Shown here in pieces: positions 25,925-34,724 of a DNA stretch of 64,000 nt. Source of the stretch: Ichthyophis bannanicus (lineage: Eukaryota > Chordata > Amphibia > Gymnophiona > Ichthyophiidae); contig CM066032.1 in the NCBI GenBank assembly GCA_033557465.1, positions 1,317,542,025 to 1,317,606,024 on the forward strand, in the 5' to 3' direction. The notes under the pieces were generated by a model. That model ran no database searches. It saw only the letters and a list, made by a program, of their open reading frames with translations, and was not told the origin of the DNA. The position numbers and the translations under genes are program-made. Within the stretch, counting starts at the first letter, position 1. Every line of letters begins with the position of its first letter.

Positions 25925-26313
25925 GGGCACTCCGGCTGTTTTTAAATTTTAGATTTTGCCACACCTCTGCCTGCCCGTGCCTTAGGCCTTCCCGCCGCAT
26001 TTTTCTTTCCTCACGAAATGCTTGCAGCAAAAAAAAACAAAAAAGAGGCAGGAAGGCGAAGGCAAAGGGCAGGGCAGAGGCATCAAAATCTAAAATTAAA
26101 ACCACCAGAGTGCAACCGCCGCACAAAGCAGCCTGATTCGCTTTGCAGTTGCCAGCAATCAGGCTGATGGTCCCTGCAGTGTTGGCGGCACTCTGGCTCT
26201 GTTTTACTGTTAGATTTTGCCTCCTCTGCCCCCTTGGGGGCCCTTCCTGCGACCGGGAAATCAGGGAGTGCCATAGGCTGTAAAATCTAAAATTAAAACA
26301 GATCCAGAGTGCC
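25925..26313. repeat. nested inverted-repeat cluster
   Basis: Four related blocks containing TTTTAGATTTTGCC or its complement, next to CACTC(C/T)GGCT and CCTCTGCC segments. They lie at about 25,928-25,970 (+), 26,075-26,117 (-), 26,185-26,232 (+) and 26,280-26,313 (-). The alternation of strands suggests repeated foldback insertion or inversion. No coding content. Confidence 0.6.
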
Positions 26314-26319
26314 GTCTGA

Positions 26320-28189
26320 TAATAAAAAAAAACGAAAAAAGAAAACTGCCCCTGAGAAATGGATCCACCTATTTTTAAACCATAGACTTAATTGGGAGGC
26401 TTGGGGTTGGGGGGGAGAGGCACTAATGGTGAATTGGTCCCCCTGCCCGTGCTGCCAGTATAATATCCTTATCTTTTGCCCCGCCCAAAGGAAAAAGGCA
26501 AACTACTCCAATGACCTTTTACACAACCTGCATATAAGAATTCCTGGAGATACCGTTTTGGAGCCGAACAGAAGCAGAGTTACAATGTATGTGTGTACGT
26601 AGTTCAATATCATAGTGTACATTCCACACCTCCCTTTTTCACAGCAGAACTACATTTAGGCAGCGGCATTTACAGTATAACCTTATTGCTAGATGCAATG
26701 CAATGTGTTCCCTCGTGTCAATGCTGCCTCCTGGCAACCCAGTCCTTGGGTTTTCTTTCCAAGGTTTGACCAGAAGTAGATTGCAGTGGAGTTTACAGAG
26801 CCCCTTGTAGTCCAAAGTGATCTCCCATCCACGTACTAGCCGGGTCCCCGACCCTGGTTTAGCTTCAGGGATTCCAAGTAAGCAAGGTTCATTCAGTACA
26901 AGTGAAATCTCGATTGCTTGGATTTGTGAGCCTATTTTATAAATGCACAGAGACACCTGCATTGCTTTATAAGAAAATAGGGATAAACTAGGCATTCCCT
27001 CTTATAAAATCAAGATCTAGGAGTTAAGGATATCTGTCACCTTGGGTAGCAAAATAATTCTCCAACGGTTAATGGAATGAGCTCAAATTTGAATATGAGG
27101 AATAAACTGAAGAAAAGACCTATCAAATTCAAAAATGGGCCAGATCAATCTGGCCGGCTCCAGAGAAAATAAAATCCCCCCCAAAATAGCCAAATTCCAA
27201 GAGCTACAGCACAGTACAAAAAGCACACAGCGCGAGAACAAGAAAACACAACACAACTCAAAAATACATTGAAACAACAACCAAACAACTTTATCCCGGA
27301 AAACGCCAAAATTCATCCCCTCAAATCAGTTCGTTCCCTTATCCCAAAACCCACCCACATGCAGGCATGCATGTAGAATCACAAACCAACAACAAAAATT
27401 ATAAAAGAAGCAACACCCACAGATACTAAAACTCTTACTTTTATGCAACACATCCCATAATCTAAATTGAGAGGGTATACAAAAAGTGTGCCAAAAACTC
27501 GGCAGAAAAAGGAATATTGCAACAGGACGGAAATCGCAAAATAAAGCAGATATTACAATTCATTCAAATTAAATAGGAAAAAACATACATCTCTCTGATG
27601 GAAGGCTGTTGTTTACGGAGCAGCGTTTCAGCAATAAAGCATATATAGCCTATGGCAGGACAGTGGATCTCAAAATGTGGATCAGGACACACATCCAGGG
27701 TCCACATCACCAGAGGACTTGCCTGCGAGTCAATGAATTTTCACAGTCCCTCCTCCTTCCTCCTATGTGGGCTTCCTGTTAAGACTTCGAAAGGACATGA
27801 TGGATCATTGGAGTCTTTGAATGCATACTGACACACAGTTGTCTCTGTGCTGATAACGGCTACTGTGTCTGCTACTGCCTTTATGCTTTGGATAAGTGAT
27901 GGGAGAAAGAGGTAAGAAGATTTTTGAGGGAAGATGTTTGGCCCTTTTTTTTTTGGTTTTTAATCAGCATCTGGAGTCCCCGTGAACATTTAAGTGCTGA
28001 AAAGTAGCCATAAACTAGACAGACTCCTTGATGATTACTGAGTAGGGACAGGGAGAAATATGGTGCAAATAAAATCCAGCACAAATTAACTGAAATAAAA
28101 GAATATCAATGGCATCCTATAATAATTCTGATCTTATAATGGGAACCGCCTGTAATAAGAGCCACATGAGGAGAGCCTCTTTCCATTGA
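26320..28189. other. no gene recognised
   Basis: Short frames only, the longest being 118 codons on minus (26,639-26,995) without motif. An A-rich stretch lies at 27,040-27,420. Confidence 0.4.
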
Positions 28190-28460
28190 AAGAAAACTCT
28201 GCAAGGTTACAGTGAAGATAGACTCAGAAGTAATAGGTGGACAATATTTCTTTAACACTGAACAGAGTGGTGGATGCGTGGAATAGGTTCTGCTGGTGGA
28301 AGTAGGAAGAGATAAGGGACAGTATCTGAAATCAACGAAAAGCATGGCACAAACACAGGGGATCCCGTGGAAGGGAAAAAAGGGACTGTAGTTATAGGTA
28401 TGGAAAGGCAGACTGGATAGCCTTATAGTGGTCTTTTTTCTGCCGTCAGGTTTTTTATGT
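28190..28460 (+). mobile_element. CR1-like LINE 3' end, plus strand
   Basis: Contains the CR1-like 3' landmarks in sense order: a 'gtggatgcgtggaataggttc' block (about 28,270), a CACAAACACAGGGGATCC block (about 28,350), GGACTGTAGTTATAGGTATG (about 28,384), and TGGATAGCCTTATAGTGGTC (about 28,413) followed by a TCTGCCGTCA end. It matches the 3' ends at 22.8 kb (antisense) and 53.3 kb. Confidence 0.75.
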
Positions 28461-28975
28461 AAGATACAAATTATCAGCCTAAGCTTGCCCCGGTCCCCAA
28501 GTTCTTATATACAGTTCTTGAATTCTAGAGAGCCTCACCAAAGAGATGCCTTACAGAGATGACACATATGGAGCTATTGTCAAAGGACTAAGGATGTAAC
28601 TCTATAACAAGCCACGTAAGGTATGCGCCCTCAGTGCTTTTTCAAGGGCCTGCGAAGAAGGTAGAGCACTTACAGTATCTAGTTTAGACAGGTGCTAAAC
28701 TGTAATCAATCTGTGTTAGCGCAATGGCACATAGTTTCAGAGTGGGCAAGAACGGAGCCAGAGCTTGGGTGGCGCATGGGCGGAGCACAAATTTACGTGT
28801 TGTAAGTTACGGAATACTACAACTTACGAGCATGTTCCATAAATCTAGGTGCAGGCATTTACACTCAGTCTAGGGTTGGTGTAAGGTGGTCCACACCTAG
28901 ATTTGACACATGTATCCTATCACTTACGCCCCTATTCCATAATGTAAAGTACAGGGATTATAGAACGGTTCTTAT

Positions 28976-29268
28976 GGAGGGAGGAGTGGCCTAGTGGCTG
29001 GTGCAAGTTACCTCAGGCTGGAAAGGTAGGAGTTCAACTCCCACTAGAGGACAGCAACCTCGGGCCAGAAGGACTGGGGTTTCTAGTCCCACAGGTGCTC
29101 CTTGTGGTTTGGGGCAAGCCACTTAACCCTCCATTGCCCATGTTCCCTGTAAAATAGTTACCTCCAAGTTACAATGCCCTGTTCAATGTAATTTCAGTTT
29201 GTTCAACGTAAACCGCCTTGAGATGCATGAAAGGCGGTATATAAGAAATGTTAAAAAAATAAATTACC
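28976..29268 (+). mobile_element. tRNA-derived CORE-type SINE
   Basis: Has RNA polymerase III promoter boxes: A box TGGCCTAGTGG (28,987-28,997) and B box GTTCAACTC (29,032-29,040). A MIR/CORE-like middle (GGGCAAGCCACTTAACCC, 29,112-29,129) follows, and then a 3' tail with hairpin CCGCCTT/AAGGCGG, GGTATA and an A-rich end (29,213-29,265). This composition is typical of SINEs that borrow a LINE 3' tail. It is a complete-looking copy. Confidence 0.8.
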
Positions 29269-29869
29269 CTCCGCACAGTCATAATTAACAGCATCAAAAG
29301 ATGAACATACTAAAAAAGTGCTAAAGAATTAGAACAAATGGCCAGAGTCCATTTCCAATCTTAAATTTAGACATATGTTCTGATGACTAGAAGGAATGAG
29401 AGAGTTCACCAGCATATGGAGGAAAGGACGCCACAGAATTCTGAAAAGAAGAGAAAAAAATAGATGTTTTTTTATTTATGAATTTACATAATTACAAATA
29501 TAATCAAACTTGCAAGGAAATAAGAGATACAGAAAACATCTCAGAACTGCAAGTACCAAAGGAAATTACAATCACAATATAACAAACAAACCTGCCCCTT
29601 CTCCAGCCCACAACAGAGGGATGCTAAGACACAAAAGAACAAACCAAATATGCAAGGAAAACAAAGGTAAGCAATAACAGCCAATATACTAATACTCACA
29701 GAGAAGGACAGTCAAGCTCTGCAACAGCCAGGCAATGGGCATTAATAAAAGCTAACAACTCTGATGGCTCTAAAAAAACATAGGAAACAGACTGCAGAAA
29801 AGACAAGCAAACAATCAAAAGCACTTAGCTTGATCCAAAGCGGACAGTCCTCTAACATCCATTCACAGA
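29269..29869. other. no gene recognised
   Basis: A-rich sequence without frames or recognised repeat landmarks. Confidence 0.4.
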
Positions 29870-30160
29870 TTGAGGTACACAACACATTAAGGACCTAGTC
29901 CTTAATAGAACACAAGATTTGGTGCAAGAGATAAGGGTGTTGGGGCCCCTTGACAATAGTGATCATAGCATGATCGCATTTAATTTAATAAATGTAGGAG
30001 GGAGGGTAAGGAAATCCACAGTACTAGCTTTTCATTTTAAAAAGGAAGACTATGATAAAATGAGGAAAACAGTTAAGAAAAAACTAATGAGCAGTTGCAA
30101 AGGTTAAAGATTTACATCAAGCTTGGGTGTTTGTTTAAAAATACTGTCTTACAAGCCCAG
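29870..30160 (+). mobile_element. CR1-like LINE fragment (end of endonuclease and linker)
   Basis: Contains a 62-codon open frame (29,919-30,107) with LVQEIRVLGPLDNSDHSMI. SDH is the conserved C-terminal catalytic motif of APE-type endonucleases. After it comes a basic linker with HFKKEDYDKMRK. Coding similarity continues past the stop as far as LFKNTVLQAQ (about 30,130-30,155), where it meets a DIRS fragment of opposite orientation. Confidence 0.75.
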
Positions 30161-30164
30161 ATCA

Positions 30165-30460
30165 GATCAGATCCTTGTTTAGATAATCTGCCGCTATGTT
30201 CTCTCTCCCAGCCAGATGAACTGTCGATAGGGCCATCAGGATGCTCTCCGCCCATTCCATCAACAGACTTGCCTTCTGCTCCAACTGTGGGCACTGCTTC
30301 GTGACCCCTTGTGTCAGTTGACAATGCTCCCTGCCATGGCACTGTCTGAGAACAGTCTCACTCCTTCTCCCTCCAACAGGTCCTGAAAGCTTTGCAGGGC
30401 CAAGAACACCACTCGCAACTCCAGGCGATTGATGGGCCACACCTTCTCTTGTTCCAAACG
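30165..30460 (-). mobile_element. DIRS RNase H fragment
   Basis: The minus-strand frame reads INRLELRVVFLALQSFQDLL, then VRLFSDSAMAGSIVN, and in a shifted frame HLAGRENIAADYLNK. These are the RNase H landmarks of DIRS elements: the E in 'LELRA', the D in the 'V-x-(T/S)-D-(N/S)-(A/T)' motif, and the final 'GREN..AD'. It is fused at about 30,460 to an L1-like fragment in the same orientation. Stops and a frameshift show decay. Confidence 0.7.
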
Positions 30461-31590
30461 GTTCCCAAAACTATAGAGCGCATATCTGTAGTGCAACATA
30501 GACCGTTTTGCACGAGCATGGATAAGAGTGTTCAGCTGGCTCTGTAGAGTTAAATATGCTGCTTGATCCTTGTCTGTATCTTGACTTATCAGACGACAGC
30601 GTAGAGTGGCTGAGCTGAATGCTCCACCTCCACCAGCTTATGATTGGCCTCTTTTTTTCCTCCGGCAAACATAATCAATTAGAGCCCCCTGTAAATAGAC
30701 TTTAGCTGTCTCTCCCAAAAAAGTGAGGGATTATCTTTGTCGATGACAATTTGATTCTTTTTAAAAGGTTTCACTGTTCCCATAGGAATCTCCCAAGATC
30801 AGCATCTCCCCTCAAATAGAAGAGAAAAACATCAACCTCCAGAGTGACCATATTGAACGGAAGGCTGCAAGTCTATCCAGACCACTGCATGTCCGAAATC
30901 TGTACATTTCCTATCTGAGTGCCCTCGATTCTGTTCAAAAAGCATTGGGAAATTTTAAAATAGTCTATTCGGGACCACATACCGTGGGTCCTTGAGAGGT
31001 CTGTGTAATCCCGGTTCTCCCAGGTGGATAATGCACCAAACATCAATCAGATCTCTGACATCGCAGAGCCCCAGCATGCGCCATTTCTGTCTAGCATCTC
31101 CCTCAAATCCCCTACCCTGGGAACGATCTATTACCAGATCAAGTACACAACTTTTAGTCACCCCCAAGAATTATAGCCTGGTCCCTGTTACCAGTCAAAC
31201 ATTGTACCAGTCATCGAAGAGCTGACGATCATACCAATTTGGGCCATAAAGGTTCCCCAAAAAGACTGGGTGACCCAAAAGCAACACATATCTTCCCCCG
31301 CATCCCTCTTTAAATCCAGAGTCTTCTTAACTAAGATGGCCACTTCCGCGCATCTGCCTCCTGCCTTGGCCTCCATACACCTCCCCCCCCCCCCCATCCA
31401 CCTCCTTAAGCTTAGCATGCTCTGAATCTGTCATGTGACAGTCTCTTGGAGCAGAGCAACATCTGCATGAGAATCGCATAGTACCTTAAGCACCTTGTAT
31501 CGCTTTACTGGGTCTCCAACACCACAAACGTTCTACAAGATTACTCTTAGACCTCCCCTTACTAATGTAACCCCTGATTGTAGTAGAAAC
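30461..31590 (-). mobile_element. L1-like LINE fragment (APE endonuclease and linker)
   Basis: Read on the minus strand from right to left: KRYKVLKVL and ADVALLQET (about 31,440-31,510, the catalytic QE of APE endonucleases), VAILVKKTLD (about 31,310), a degenerate 'DRQLFDDW' (about 31,210), DPVIDRSQG-like (about 31,140), and a Y-T-D-L-S...GMWSRID segment (about 30,985). After these come KKNQIVIDKDNPSLFW (about 30,720) and LHYRYALYSFGNR (about 30,465-30,505), the 'Y.FG.K' block before the RT of L1-clade proteins. Frames alternate, so the copy is dead. It is bounded by DIRS sequence on both sides. Confidence 0.7.
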
Positions 31591-31593
31591 AAA

Positions 31594-31862
31594 AAAGAGT
31601 AGTTACTCACCTGTAACAGGTGTTCTCCAGGAGCAGCAGGAATCAGTCCTCACATATGGGTGACATCGACGCCGATGGAGCCCCTGCGGAGCATTTCCCC
31701 AGCTTTCTATGAAAGCCTTTGGGAATACTGCACGCATGCGCGGTCCCCGTCCCGCCTAAAGGTGCCATCTTGCTCAGTCAAATGACATAGCTAAAAAACA
31801 GCACACAAAAATGTAAAATAAACTATGTACAACTGCAACTCCCAGGGGAGGAGAGGGAGGGT
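31594..31862 (-). repeat. DIRS right terminal repeat
   Basis: On the plus strand it starts AAAGAGTAGTTACTCACCTG and continues through GGTGTTCTCCAGGAGCAGCA, TCCTCACATATGGGTGAC, CGACGCCGATGG and a CATGCGCGG stretch. The opposite-strand match at 21.64-21.75 kb is the same repeat at a left end. The boundary at 31,862 is set by the start of the complementary arm and is approximate. Confidence 0.7.
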
Positions 31863-31923
31863 TGTGAGGACTGATTCCTGCTGCTCCTGGAGAACACCTG
31901 TTACAGGTGAGTAACTACTCTTT
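31863..31923 (-). repeat. DIRS internal complementary region arm (61 bp)
   Basis: A perfect 61-base reverse complement of 31,594-31,654, separated by 208 bases. In DIRS elements the internal complementary region lies just inside the right terminal repeat and is complementary to the outer ends of the terminal repeats, which is the arrangement seen here. Confidence 0.8.
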
Positions 31924-32148
31924 CTCTAGGACAAAGCAGGAAGTCAGGTCCTCACATATGGGTGACTCCCTAGCTCTGGGTCTACCAGGGAACCCAGGTG
32001 AACAAGAGAACTCCCTCTAATCCAAGCATCAAAGAAAGGCTTTTCACTGAAAGAACCTCCACCGGTTAGCCCAACGGAGGGCTGGAGGGCAGGAGTTGCC
32101 TAAACCTCAAAGAGATTCCGGAGTACTGCCTGGCCAAAAGCACTGTCC

Positions 32149-33720
32149 CTACGGGACTTCCATCTCCAGGCAGTAATGGGCCGCAAAAGTCTGGCTTGAG
32201 GACCAAGTTTCAGCCCTACAGATGTCTGCCAACAGTACAGAGCGGAGATGAGCTACTGAGGCAGCCCTTGCCCTGACATGATGGGCCGTGACCCGACCGT
32301 GCAAGGGAAGGTTATCCGCCTTGTAAGCCCAGGTGATACAGTCGCCACCCAAATGGACAAGGTACGCTTGGACACAGCTAACCCCAAATTATTAGGGTCA
32401 AAAGATATGAAGAGCAGAGTAGCCCTTCTATGCCCCTGCGTACGATCAAGGTAGAAGGATAAGGCCCTCCTACAGTCCAGACTATGCAGGACTGCTTCAG
32501 CTTGGCTTGCATGAGGCCTAGGGAGGAATGTTGGAAGAACCACCTCCTGGTTGAGGTGGAAAGAGGAGACAACCTTTAGAAGGAACTTTGGATGAGTCCT
32601 AAGGACTACCCTGTTCCTATAGAAGTGAGTGTAAGGCTTGTCACAGACCAGGGCCTGAAGCTCACTTACTCGCCTGGCCGAGGTTAGGGCTACCAGGAAG
32701 AGTGTCTTCCAGGATAGGAAGCGGAGAGGACAAGTAGCCATCGGCTCAAAAGGTGGGCGAGTCAGTTGCTGCAAGACCACATTCAACTCCCACTTAGGGG
32801 CTGGAGGCCGGACAGGAGGATTGAGCAAGAGCAAACCTCTGAGAAACCGGGACACCAAGGGGTGAACCGACAGAGAGAGTGTCCCTCCACCAGTGAGTGG
32901 TGAGCTGCTAGAGCTGAGAGGTGGACCCGAACAGAATTGGACTTAAGGCCCTGATTGGATACGTTAACACCATTTTCTGTTAGTTAATTGTTTTAACTCA
33001 GTTCCAGTTAAATTTGTTTAATTTATGATACTTTAAAATGTTCTATGTATATCTAAGATGTTCTATGTAAAACAAATTTCGATTTGTTAATAGTTGTTAT
33101 TTGTACACCGCAACTGATCTCTGGAAGATGCGGTATAAAAATCAAATTTAAATAAATAAATAATAAACAAACACAGGAGAAAGGATCTTCTGTACGCAGC
33201 TGACACCACACAGAAAACCTCTTCCATTTCAGGGCATAGGTTTTTCTAGTGGACCGCTTCCTAGAGGCTAGGACGACCTCTTCAACTTCTGGAGGTAGGC
33301 CCCAAGGAGCCAAAACTACCCTTGCAGCTTCCAGACCATCAAATTGAGAGATTTGAGATTGGGGTGCAGAAGAGACCCCTGGTCCTGAGAGAGAAGGTCG
33401 GGCTGCAACCCCAGAGGCAGTGGAGTGTCCACTGCTAGTTGAAGCAGAAGTGGGAACCAAGGTTGCCTCGGCCACCTGGGGGCTACCAGAAGGACCGAGG
33501 CCTTGTCCTGTAGAATCTTGAACAGGGTTCGGACCACCAGAGGCGTGGGAGGAAACACATACAGGAGGCCCTGGGACCAGGAAATCAGAAAAGCATCTGC
33601 TGCTAGCCACAGAGGATGCGGTTGCCTGGAGCAGAACCTGGGCAGCTGTCTGTTCAGAGGACTGGCAAATAGATCTATGGATGGAAGTCCCCATCTGAGG
33701 AAAATCTTCTGAACCACCAA
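32149..33720 (-). pseudogene. DIRS tyrosine recombinase with RNase H end, interrupted
   Basis: Starts with the end of RNase H (IFLRWGLPSIDLFASPLN, about 33,650-33,705, then LLVAPRWPRQPWF). A recombinase N-terminal region follows (STRKTYALKWKRFSVWC, about 33,200-33,250). After a SINE insertion comes the catalytic domain (up to 32,858) with FLVALTSARRVSELQAL holding the first catalytic Arg (about 32,673-32,675), then LHSLDCRRALSFYLDRT. In a shifted frame come HHVRA (catalytic His and second Arg, about 32,270-32,280) and TFAAHYCL with the nucleophilic Tyr (32,173-32,175). All four catalytic positions are thus present, but at least two frameshifts (near 32,345 and 32,880) and the SINE break the gene. 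Confidence 0.75.
32955..33180 (+). mobile_element. SINE insertion inside the DIRS recombinase
   Basis: A T/A-rich body followed by the hairpin tail ACCGCAACT...AGATGCGGTATAAAAA (33,107-33,137) and an AAATAAATAAATAA end. It splits the recombinase reading frame. The left edge is approximate and I could not define target duplications with confidence. Confidence 0.6.
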
Positions 33721-34724
33721 GGGATGGAAATTTTGAGTTTATTAAACAAGCAACAAAATACATACAAAACGCAGAAACAAGCACCCCAACCAAGTCCCAC
33801 ACCCCCCCAAAACCCCCACCGCCCCGACATAGCACAAAACAAATATCACAAACCCCCCGTGACCCACCTCCCCAAACCCACCACCAAACCCAGTAATAAA
33901 CACAAGTGCCCTCCTCCCAAAAACAGCCCCCAAAAGGTCCTTATCATGTGCATGTCCCCTCCCCCCACTCAGTCCACTGTCCATGCCCGACCCCTCCTCC
34001 CCCTACCAGACCACCCCAGCAGAGCCCACACATTGCATCTTGCAGTCCCTGAACCCCTGCCCCGCACAACACCCCCACCATTCCACATGTCCAACTGTCC
34101 AGTCTGTCTAACTCTCAGACTCCCCCTCCCCACCCATCCAGAAAATAAACCCCCTATCCCTATCCCTCCCCCTTCAGACCCCTCCCATCCAGACAAACAC
34201 TTCAAAAACAAACCTGCCCACCCCCCCTCCCCCCAAACCAAATGAAACATAAGGGCCCCCTTAGCCCATCCCCACCACAATCCCATCAAACAAATCATAA
34301 GTAATCATACAAATCAAATCAAATAGCGAACATACAAAGGAAATACAGAACCCTTGTACTGCCCTGCCCTTCAGACAACGGAGCGGGATGCCCAGAAAAC
34401 AAAAAGAACAGACAAACACGGAAAACAAAAATATTGGGATGGCCACCCTCTAAGAAGAAAGGGAAAGCGGACAACCGGTCAAAACCCCCTTATGGAGCCC
34501 CAGCTCACCCCCCCCCCTCCCCTCCCGGGAGGAAAACATCCCAAAATCATAAAGAGAAGGAAAACCCCAGGGAAGGGAAAAACTAACCCCTCCGATCACA
34601 CCCCTCCCCCCAGGGAACAACAAACCAAAACAAAATCCTCACAGTCCTACAGGGACGAAAACCCCAGGGAACCCCTCCCCCTCACGGGGGGCGAAGGGTG
34701 AGGTGACGCCACAGACGCTCCAAA

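Larger units (their letters stand above)
31594..33725 (-). mobile_element. DIRS retrotransposon, 3' half
   Basis: Minus-strand element carrying, in order, the end of RNase H, a tyrosine recombinase, an internal complementary region and a right terminal repeat. The overall architecture is that of DIRS elements, which integrate through a tyrosine recombinase and use terminal repeats plus a complementary region to close a circle. The 5' half is missing: at about 33,725 the sequence changes abruptly into the 3' end of a Tx1-like LINE. A SINE has inserted inside the recombinase. Confidence 0.8.

Noticed and set aside
25398..26136. Long Pro/Ser/Cys-rich open frames (184, 217 and 143 codons)
   Set aside because: They follow the minisatellite in three phases and on both strands; composition and periodicity explain them without a gene.
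28976..29045. Possible tRNA gene
   Set aside because: A and B boxes are present but no cloverleaf or anticodon arm is maintained, and the downstream CORE and tail show a SINE.
30112..33835. Endogenous retrovirus
   Set aside because: RNase H is followed by a tyrosine recombinase rather than a DDE integrase, and the terminal repeats are inverted with an internal complementary region; this is DIRS, not a retrovirus.
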